12,474 nt of DNA from Rhodospirillaceae bacterium (GTDB lineage: Bacteria > Pseudomonadota > Alphaproteobacteria > Rickettsiales > UBA3002), in assembly GCA_947458525.1 (NCBI GenBank), contig CANHAG010000007.1:1-12474 (forward strand). The letters run 5' to 3'. Each line of letters begins with the position of its first letter. Position 1 is the stretch's first letter. A model generated the notes under the pieces. That model did not search any database. It was not told the DNA's origin and saw nothing but the letters and a program-made list of their open reading frames with translations. A program made the position numbers and the translations under genes. This document shows, piece after piece, positions 6,527 through 12,474 of the stretch.

Positions 6527-7639
6527 TTAGAAAAGTGAAGTACGATCCGGCGGGGGCGAGGTGGTCGCCGACGGAGATGGCATCATGGGCAATCCTGTCG
6601 CGGTACCGGGGGCGGCAGGGGGCAAATTCTCAGGCGGAGTCACCGCAGGCGGAGTCACCGAAGCTGCTGGGCTTTGAGGCGGCTCCGGCGTGGGAGAGGG
6701 AGGGGTGACCTGCTGCTCACCCTGCGTATTGCGTGGTCTCAGTCGGCCGAGATTATTCTGAATCTGCTGCAGCTGATTGAGGGTGTCTTGATCCATAATC
6801 ATCTCGGGAATCTGCGGAGAACCGGCACTGCCCGGGCCTGGCATTGCCTCAGAACCATTCGCTGCGCTAGCGCCACCCAGTGGTGGTACCGGTATCTCAT
6901 CATAGCGGCCTTCATACACCGCAAAAGCCCCGCCTACGTATGACTGGTTCAGACCCAGAGTGAAAATCAACCCGCCACGATCAGAATCATACACCACGCC
7001 GCGTTTATCATTCCGTGCCAGCAGATTGCTGGGAATCGTCTGGCTGAATTCTTTCCTCTTCATCCGATCCACCGCATCTTCAATAAAGGTGGGCTGCCAT
7101 AGCAAGGTCACCGCCTCAGATGAAATCTCAAGTACCTGCATTTCCGGCGGTGGATTTTTCGGGGTATATTGCTGCCCGTTCATCCAGAACACCCAGGATC
7201 CGGGCCCCCGGTATACAATACTTGAAAGGTAGAAATTCGGATAGGAGGGTGGCTCTGGTGGCGCTGGTAGCGCGATAGCGGGAACAGCTAGTGGTTCCGG
7301 TGGGGTGCCTGCGGCAAGCCGTGTCTCTGCCTCTTCCAGAGCTTCTTTCATCTGCCTGATCTGCTGCGCACTGAAAAAGAGGCTGTAGGGATAGGTGCCG
7401 AAAGAGAACTCCACCGGCAGCTCTGGTGCATCTGGTGCAGACTCGTTGGTGGCCGTGGATGGTTCCTTTACAGAAGGCACTTCAGCTTTCTGAGTAGAAG
7501 ATACAGGCGGTGTTTCCGCAGATGGCAGCATCGGCAGTTCGGATATCGCCGCCTGCGCATACGCCATCTGCGCACAGGCAATCGCAGCGATTACCGCGCA
7601 GGCACATCTCCATCGGAAACTGAGAGCGGATAACGGCAT
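6527..7639 (-). CDS. PilP/MshK-like periplasmic protein with Pro-rich extensions
   Basis: PilP-type proteins link the PilN-PilO complex to the outer-membrane secretin. The 370-residue product starts at an ATG with GGGAGG 10 bases upstream. Residues 12-28 are hydrophobic and end AYA, suggesting a signal peptide; AAIAC (18-22) could alternatively act as a loose lipobox, since PilP is usually a lipoprotein. After a Pro-rich stretch and a helical segment (about 88-110), residues 134-182 resemble the small beta-domain of PilP, MshK and GspC: FYLSSIVYRGPGSWVFWMNG followed by QVLEISSEAVTLLW. This resemblance is from pattern only. The 185-245 region is predicted soluble. From about 250 to the end the protein is Pro/Ala/Ser/Thr-rich with a short helix near 280-300. 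It is about twice as long as typical PilP (170-180). Position after the PilO-like gene supports the call; a GspB- or GspC-like role is the main alternative. Confidence 0.7.
   Translation of the reverse strand: MPLSALSFRWRCACAVIAAIACAQMAYAQAAISELPMLPSAETPPVSSTQKAEVPSVKEPSTATNESAPDAPELPVEFSFGTYPYSLFFSAQQIRQMKEALEEAETRLAAGTPPEPLAVPAIALPAPPEPPSYPNFYLSSIVYRGPGSWVFWMNGQQYTPKNPPPEMQVLEISSEAVTLLWQPTFIEDAVDRMKRKEFSQTIPSNLLARNDKRGVVYDSDRGGLIFTLGLNQSYVGGAFAVYEGRYDEIPVPPLGGASAANGSEAMPGPGSAGSPQIPEMIMDQDTLNQLQQIQNNLGRLRPRNTQGEQQVTPPSPTPEPPQSPAASVTPPAVTPPENLPPAAPGTATGLPMMPSPSATTSPPPDRTSLF
6631..6660. repeat. Two perfect tandem copies of a 15-base unit
   Basis: CAGGCGGAGTCACCG occurs at 6631-6645 and again at 6646-6660. 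It is in frame in the PilP-like gene on the opposite strand and encodes part of the C-terminal VTPPAVTPPE stretch. Gain or loss of a unit would change the tail by five residues without a frameshift. Confidence 0.9.
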
Positions 7640-7642
7640 CGG

Positions 7643-8326
7643 TCAGCTACCTCCCGGTACGGGCGATGGAATAGGCGCCTCGGAAGCTGGCGGGGCGTTC
7701 TTTTCCTCAAACGTAATCCATGTGAAGCGCAGCTTGCCGCCCGCAAGTTCTGGCACTCCACCGGCGCGCATCTGGGCAATGGCCTCCGGTGACATGGGCG
7801 CACGGCGACTCAGCTGCACCTGTGTGATGCGCACCAGACCGGGCATCTCGCGGAGAAACTGCTGCAGGGCGGAATAGGCATGAAGATCGGACATCGCCCC
7901 CAGAGTAATTTCCATATCCTCGCGCACCACCACCTTATAATTCAGCGCCTGAAGGCTTGGCTGTTCAGAGATTTTTTCTGGGCTGATGGTCAACTGCAGA
8001 CTATCACTCAGGCGGAACCGATTCTTAAGTTGCCTGAGCACAACTTTCATGATCTCCGTATCATTATCAAAACGATCCGATGCGCGGTTTTTTAAGAGTT
8101 CAGGAAATTTCGCCAACGCCTCTCCGGTCTGGGAAATCTGGGTCTGCATGATCTGCATCTGGTTGCGATCCTGATCCAGCGCCGCTTGTGCCTCTGTCTT
8201 CTCTTTCTGCGCCTGTTCTGCAAGCATCTCTGCCCCGGTCATGAGCATACCTGCAAGTACTACGGCACCCGCCATCACACCGCCTTCGCGGAACAGTTTT
8301 TTCTTCAGCCGCTGAAGTTTGTTCAT
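7643..8326 (-). CDS. PilO/GspM-like inner-membrane alignment protein
   Basis: The 227-residue product has the layout of PilO and GspM: a short basic cytoplasmic N-terminus (KLQRLKKKLF), one transmembrane helix (about 14-33), a Gln/Glu/Lys-rich coiled coil (about 36-78) and a periplasmic alpha/beta domain (about 128-210) that would pair with the PilN part of the neighbouring fusion. A Pro-rich tail (211-227) follows. The ATG overlaps the stop of the PilMN gene by four bases (ATGA), with GGGAG upstream, indicating coupled and probably stoichiometric synthesis. The PilP-like gene starts 3 bases after its stop. There is no catalytic motif and none is expected. The assignment rests on architecture and gene order rather than a sequence signature, so PilO and GspM cannot be separated here. 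Confidence 0.75.
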   Translation of the reverse strand: MNKLQRLKKKLFREGGVMAGAVVLAGMLMTGAEMLAEQAQKEKTEAQAALDQDRNQMQIMQTQISQTGEALAKFPELLKNRASDRFDNDTEIMKVVLRQLKNRFRLSDSLQLTISPEKISEQPSLQALNYKVVVREDMEITLGAMSDLHAYSALQQFLREMPGLVRITQVQLSRRAPMSPEAIAQMRAGGVPELAGGKLRFTWITFEEKNAPPASEAPIPSPVPGGS

Positions 8327-9999
8327 GGCGCATCTCCCACTCTGGGTCCGGCAAAAGAAATGCGGATAAGGTTCTGGCCAGTCTCAATCGCGGGGGCTGT
8401 ACTGTCACCAAAACTGATCTGCGTGCGCTCCGCGACCCCGGTTTTTCCGGGGAGTTTATCACCAGTCAGGTTATAATTCGGAAAGGCCAGTTTCAATTTC
8501 TCAAAGAAGGCTTCCGCCGCTTTGGCCAGCTGTTCCTGATCCGCATAAGAGCCGATCAGTTCAAATTCCACCACCACGCTTAACGGCCCATCCGGCAAAG
8601 CGGCGACCGCATTCTGATTATCGCCGCCGGGTAACTCTTTGCGCTGCCAGTCAATAGAGTTGACGGTGACCTCCGGCCCAAGTTCTGGTACCAACTGTGC
8701 AATAAAATCAAACGGCAGATACCTATCAGGTTCAAATAACTGCTTTGCCGCAATCACAGCAGATTTGAGGCTGGTATCCACATCCTGTTCGCTGATAGCA
8801 TTTTTAAGCTTCGCCAGTTTTGGTTGCAGCCCTTCACGTTTGGTTACGAAATCATTAGTGGTTTGCCGATCGCGAATAAACTGCGTGAGGCCTGAAAGCG
8901 CGGCCATTCCCATCAGCACTACCAGTACACCGGCCACCAATCTGCCTAAATGCCGCGCCTGATACATCTGTGCCAGCTGCCTGCCGTAGCGCGACATCAT
9001 CAGCAGCGCGGGGCGCGCCTCCACCGCAAAAAATGATGCCAGCACCACATCACCATAGCGGTCGGCGGAAAGCGCCGCCTGATCCAGCTGCAGCAATCCG
9101 GCCACTTCGAGGGGAGTAAGCGTATAGGCACCCGCCGCCTCGAACCGGTTCAGATCCAGCGCATCCTTCACTTCCTGTGCCGCAATCACAAGAATTTCCA
9201 GCGTTGCATTTTCTTCGTATCCCAGCCGCCGGATATATTCGATAGAATTGAGAATCTCCTGCTCGATATTGCCCGCCAACACTGCTGGCACCGCATCATC
9301 AAGCGAAGGTGAAAGACGGGTAAAGGCAAGTTTTCCATCCTTCAGCACCACTTGGCGGAACCCACCAACCTTATGATGACTGACCATCAGTTTCCATGAC
9401 GTGCGCGACCCCTCATAACTGCGCTGCGGCAGGGAGGAAACTATGGCCGGATAGTAATGCTGCGCTTCCACCGGGGCGAGGTAAACCCCAAGCAACCGGT
9501 TTTCCTGCTCTAACATCAGCTGCAGCCAGCCCTGCAGATGCGGCGTGTTTGCCAGCGCAATCAGCAGATAGTTCCATTCCTGCCGTCCGCCTTTCTCGCG
9601 GCCAATGCGCAGCGCGCCTTTCAGATCCTCAGGCGGGAAATCGCGCGCCAGACGGCGGCTGACAAGCTTGGAAATTCCAAGGGCGCTGACGGGAGGGAAC
9701 GTCTGACGCACAAATTGCTGGTCGATACTGTCAACCAGAATCCGAAGCGACACGCCGGGATGCGCGTCCATCAGCTCCAGCATGGTTTTCACATGTTCCG
9801 GCTGAGACGAAGGCGCAAACAGGCGCCGCTGCACCTGACGCCCCTTGACATAGACAAGGATCGCGCCTTCATCGCCAATCAGCAGCACGAAACGCTCCGC
9901 CTTGGAACGGCGGAGAGATTTCCTGGACGTGGGCGCGCCCGCCCCGGCTCTCGCAGGAGCAGAAGGCACCGCAGGTTTTGTTTTGCCAAATATCGTCAT
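8323..9999 (-). CDS. PilM-PilN fusion (GspL-like) assembly protein
   Basis: In canonical T4P, cytoplasmic PilM and membrane PilN are separate proteins joined through a PilN INLLP-type peptide. Here one 558-residue chain appears to hold both. Residues 1-33 are a Pro/Ala/Arg-rich lead. About 35-335 form a soluble alpha/beta domain arranged like the actin-like domain of PilM and GspL; the nucleotide-binding DIGSSSVK-like start of PilM is not visible (it reads RFVLLIGDEGAILVYVKG). A transmembrane helix follows (about 351-372), then a helical segment (375-425) and a periplasmic domain (about 428-555) with a PilN-like beta-alpha-beta pattern, for example VTVNSIDW and SVVVEFELIGSY. No INLLP motif is present, as expected when the two parts are already joined. 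The start codon shares a base with the pilC stop (TAATG) and has no good Shine-Dalgarno of its own. Vibrio MshI and T2SS GspL are the closest known layouts; domain boundaries are estimates. Confidence 0.78.
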   Translation of the reverse strand: MTIFGKTKPAVPSAPARAGAGAPTSRKSLRRSKAERFVLLIGDEGAILVYVKGRQVQRRLFAPSSQPEHVKTMLELMDAHPGVSLRILVDSIDQQFVRQTFPPVSALGISKLVSRRLARDFPPEDLKGALRIGREKGGRQEWNYLLIALANTPHLQGWLQLMLEQENRLLGVYLAPVEAQHYYPAIVSSLPQRSYEGSRTSWKLMVSHHKVGGFRQVVLKDGKLAFTRLSPSLDDAVPAVLAGNIEQEILNSIEYIRRLGYEENATLEILVIAAQEVKDALDLNRFEAAGAYTLTPLEVAGLLQLDQAALSADRYGDVVLASFFAVEARPALLMMSRYGRQLAQMYQARHLGRLVAGVLVVLMGMAALSGLTQFIRDRQTTNDFVTKREGLQPKLAKLKNAISEQDVDTSLKSAVIAAKQLFEPDRYLPFDFIAQLVPELGPEVTVNSIDWQRKELPGGDNQNAVAALPDGPLSVVVEFELIGSYADQEQLAKAAEAFFEKLKLAFPNYNLTGDKLPGKTGVAERTQISFGDSTAPAIETGQNLIRISFAGPRVGDAP

Positions 10000-11201
10000 T
10001 AGAATTGCATGTTCTGGAAGGATTGATATAATGGGCCAAACACCGCCGCAATGACCCAGAAAATAAGCGCGCCCATGACTATAGTGAGCATAGGCTGTAC
10101 CATACCCACCAGACTATCCACCGCGTCATTTACCTCGCGCTGATAGAAGAAATTCACGTTTTCTAACGCACCGCCCATGTTGCCGCTATCCTCTCCCACC
10201 TTGAACATGCGGATGACCAGCATGGGAAACTGGTTGGAAATGCGCAGGCTGGCGGTAAGGCTGCTGCCCTCAATCACGCTACGATTGACCAGATCAATCG
10301 ATTCCTTGATCACCCGGTTTGCCACCACACCCTTAGATGCCATCAGCGCGTCGGGAATATCGATGCCGCTTTTGAACATGACTGAGAAAAAGTGGGTGAA
10401 CCGCGCCATGTTGATTTTGCGAATCACTGCTCCAAGCACGGGAAGACGCATCAGCAACCCATCCACCCGGTAGGCAAAGGGCTCATTGATACGGTAAAAT
10501 GTCAGCATCAGCATGAGCGCTGCTATGGGAATACCAAAAATCAGAAACCAGTAGCTCTTAAATGCATGCGATGTCGCGATCAGCGCCCGTGTATGCAGCG
10601 GGATATCAAACCCCTGCGACAGGAGGAAGCTGAGCAGTTTCGGCACTACCGCAAGCATCAATACCGCTACCACCCCGGCCATGACCACCAGCAACGTCAG
10701 CGGATAAGCCATCGCTTTTCGTATCTTGCGCCGGATGTCATTGCTCCATTTCATATGCTCTGACATATGGACAAAGGATTCGGTGAGATTGCCGTTCTTC
10801 TCGCCGGCCTGTACCAGACCCACAAACACCGTATCGAACACACGTGGATATGTCGCCAGCGCTTCGGATAATTTGCTGCCGCTTTTCACTTTTTCAAGCA
10901 CGTCGGTCATGATATCGCGCAGCTTCAGTGATTCGGTGGAATCCCTCACATCCGCCAGCGCTTCGTGAATTGGCACGCCTGCCCGGGTCAACTGTTCCAG
11001 ATGCAGGCAGAGGATGATCATATCCTTAAGCTTGATGCGCGAGGTGAATCCGGCCTTGCGCTCTCGCATCACCCGCGTATCAAGCATCTCGAGATCAATT
11101 TCCTTAAGGCGGGTTTCAAGGTCGATTTCATTATCCGCCACCATCGTACCACGAATGGTACGACCCTTCGGATTCATCGCTTTATAGGCATAGGTCGGCA
11201 T
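9999..11201 (-). CDS. pilC: Type IV pilus inner-membrane platform protein PilC/GspF
   Basis: PilC is the polytopic platform on which the PilB and PilT motors dock. The 400-residue product has the typical N-terminus (YAYKAMNPKGRTIRGTMVA, about 4-22) and two T2SSF domains (about 62-185 and 265-390). The conserved LTRAGVPIHEAL (71-82), GLVQAGEKNGNL (128-139), FSVMFKSGIDIPDAL (272-286) and MFKVGEDSGNMGGAL (332-346) are visible. Membrane helices lie near 166-187, 217-236 and 369-390. Length is normal for the family. It starts 30 bases after pilB stops, with AAAAGG just upstream, and its stop overlaps the fusion gene start by one base. GspF of a type II secretion system is the formal alternative; the nearby pilT and pilU favour PilC. 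Confidence 0.95.
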   Translation of the reverse strand: MPTYAYKAMNPKGRTIRGTMVADNEIDLETRLKEIDLEMLDTRVMRERKAGFTSRIKLKDMIILCLHLEQLTRAGVPIHEALADVRDSTESLKLRDIMTDVLEKVKSGSKLSEALATYPRVFDTVFVGLVQAGEKNGNLTESFVHMSEHMKWSNDIRRKIRKAMAYPLTLLVVMAGVVAVLMLAVVPKLLSFLLSQGFDIPLHTRALIATSHAFKSYWFLIFGIPIAALMLMLTFYRINEPFAYRVDGLLMRLPVLGAVIRKINMARFTHFFSVMFKSGIDIPDALMASKGVVANRVIKESIDLVNRSVIEGSSLTASLRISNQFPMLVIRMFKVGEDSGNMGGALENVNFFYQREVNDAVDSLVGMVQPMLTIVMGALIFWVIAAVFGPLYQSFQNMQF

Positions 11202-11231
11202 GCGCCTTTTCCCAGTCTGATACGCGTTGTC

Positions 11232-12474
11232 TTACAAACGATCCGTTACATCCACCGTACTCATCAGCTCTTCCAGGCTGATTTCACCCGCCAGCACTTT
11301 GGCAATACCGTCCTGCACCATGGTCTCAAATCCATGCGCTATGGCATACTCAAGCATCTGGTTGCGTGTAGCATGGGTGGCAATCAGCTCATCCAGCCCC
11401 TTATCTACTCTTAAAATTTCAACAATGGCCGTGCGCCCCTTATAGCCCTTGAACCCGCACGCCTCGCACCCGGCTGCCTCGTAAATGGTGGGCGGCTTCG
11501 CGGCATCCACCGCAAGAATTTTACATTCCTCCGCCGTTGCCTGACGCGGTGTCTTACATTTAGTGCAGAGCTTGCGCGCTAGACGCTGTGCCATCGCGCA
11601 GATGAGCGATCCGGCAAGCAGGTGTGCCGGCACCCCGATATCACTCAAGCGTGGAATGGCCCCGAGCGCGTCGTTCGTATGCAGCGTGGTATAGACCTGG
11701 TGACCGGTAAGCGCCGCGCGGATTGCCATGATCGCCGTTTCCTCATCGCGCACCTCACCGACGAAGATGATATCCGGATCCTGGCGCATGAGCGACTTGA
11801 TGCCGGACTGAAAATCGAGCGTCCCCTCACGCACATTGCTCTGGCGGATCATCGGCAGCTGATATTCAACCGGATCCTCAAGCGTCATGATATTTACGTC
11901 GATGGAGTTAATATAGCCAAGCACCGAATAAAGGGTGGTGGTTTTGCCCGAGCCGGTTGGCCCCGTCATCACAATGATTCCCTCCGGCCGCAGCAGGCAT
12001 TTTTTCAGTACCGCCATATTATGCTCAGAAAACCCGAGCTGCTCGAGCGGCACCAGCGCACGCGATTTATCAAGAATACGCAGCACCACATTTTCCCCGT
12101 GCACGGTGGGCTGGGTTGCTACCCTGAAATCCACCTCGCGGCCAAGCGCAGTCAGGCCGATGCGGCCGTCCTGCGGGTTGCGGGTTTCGGCAATATTCAT
12201 CCCCGCCATGATCTTGAGGCGCACCAGCATCGCCGGCCAGTAATCGCGGTGGAAAGACCGGATCTGCTGCAGCACCCCGTCAACGCGGTAGCGCAGGCGC
12301 AGGAACGATCCTTCCGGCTCGAAATGGATGTCGGATGCGCCCATACGGATTGCATCTACCAAGAGCGCGTTGACAAGCCGCACCGTGGGGTTGATATAGC
12401 CTTCTTCGCGCCCGTCGAGCCGACCTTTTTCGCGAATCCCCGTTTCGATTTCGCGCAAGATACCGTCGATCGAC
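11232..12474 (-). CDS. pilB: Type IV pilus extension ATPase PilB/GspE/MshE, N-terminus beyond window edge
   Basis: This hexameric cytoplasmic ATPase powers pilus assembly. About 413 C-terminal residues are visible; the open frame continues through the right edge, so the N-terminal MshEN/T2SSE_N region (about 120-170 residues in relatives) is missing. Counting visible residues, ASDIHFEPEG lies at 46-55, NPQDGRI at 99-105, Walker A GPTGSGKTT at 171-179, the Asp box LEDPVEYQ at 198-205, Walker B DPDIIFVGEVRDEE at 232-245 and the His box LTGHQVYTTLHTND at 255-268. CTKC (303-306) and CEAC (336-339) form the four-cysteine zinc site found in extension ATPases but absent from PilT. The stop is 30 bases before pilC. 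The TTG at 12456-12458 is not a believable start, because coding sequence of the family extends upstream of it. PilB and GspE cannot be told apart from this domain; context favours PilB or MshE. Confidence 0.95.
   Translation of the reverse strand, partial: SIDGILREIETGIREKGRLDGREEGYINPTVRLVNALLVDAIRMGASDIHFEPEGSFLRLRYRVDGVLQQIRSFHRDYWPAMLVRLKIMAGMNIAETRNPQDGRIGLTALGREVDFRVATQPTVHGENVVLRILDKSRALVPLEQLGFSEHNMAVLKKCLLRPEGIIVMTGPTGSGKTTTLYSVLGYINSIDVNIMTLEDPVEYQLPMIRQSNVREGTLDFQSGIKSLMRQDPDIIFVGEVRDEETAIMAIRAALTGHQVYTTLHTNDALGAIPRLSDIGVPAHLLAGSLICAMAQRLARKLCTKCKTPRQATAEECKILAVDAAKPPTIYEAAGCEACGFKGYKGRTAIVEILRVDKGLDELIATHATRNQMLEYAIAHGFETMVQDGIAKVLAGEISLEELMSTVDVTDRL

Noticed and set aside
9538..10002. 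154-codon plus-strand frame antisense to the start of the PilMN gene
   Set aside because: It overlaps a well-supported operon gene, has no visible ribosome site or domain, and is rich in Arg and His like other shadows.
6527..12474. Plain type II secretion system operon
   Set aside because: The order E-F-L-M is similar, but no GspG-K pseudopilin genes lie between F and the GspL-like gene, and PilT and PilU, which T2SS lacks, are adjacent. Not fully excluded without the sequence to the right.

Overview
The window comes from a moderately GC-rich Gram-negative bacterium and carries the inner-membrane and motor half of a retractile type IV pilus (T4P), beside a cell-wall hydrolase and a pyrimidine gene. 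The organism is most likely a proteobacterium. The style of the class 2 PyrD and of the M23 protein leans towards Alphaproteobacteria, but that is an impression, not a proof.

Layout from left to right. (1) Positions 1-1805, minus strand: a secreted M23 peptidase-family protein followed 10 bases later by pyrD, which runs off the left edge. (2) Positions 1806-1998: a 193-base divergent control region with promoter-like elements on both strands and a palindrome at the start of the rightward gene. (3) Positions 1999-5778, plus strand: a secreted Pro/Ala-rich TPR protein, then pilT and pilU, the last two coupled by a TGATG overlap. (4) Positions 5788-12474, minus strand: a tight unit read right to left as pilB/gspE (N-terminus beyond the right edge), pilC/gspF, a fused PilM-PilN (GspL-like) protein, a PilO/GspM-like protein, a PilP/MshK-like protein with long Pro-rich tails, and an ABC ATPase without a permease. 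Junctions in this unit are 30, -1, -4, 3 and about 10 bases. Units 3 and 4 converge with 9 bases between their stop codons.

How the parts fit. PilB would power pilus extension through the platform protein PilC. The PilMN fusion, PilO-like and PilP-like proteins would form the alignment complex from cytoplasm to periplasm. PilT and PilU would power retraction. The TPR protein is probably a periplasmic accessory factor, comparable in layout to MshN of MSHA pili. No pilin, secretin or prepilin peptidase is present, so these must lie elsewhere. Gene order and the PilMN fusion resemble a type II secretion or MSHA-type locus, while PilT and PilU argue for a true retracting pilus. The result is a mosaic T4P system.

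No tRNA, rRNA, CRISPR array, insertion sequence or integrase was seen. No gene-free stretch exceeds 300 bases; the longest is the 193-base divergent region.
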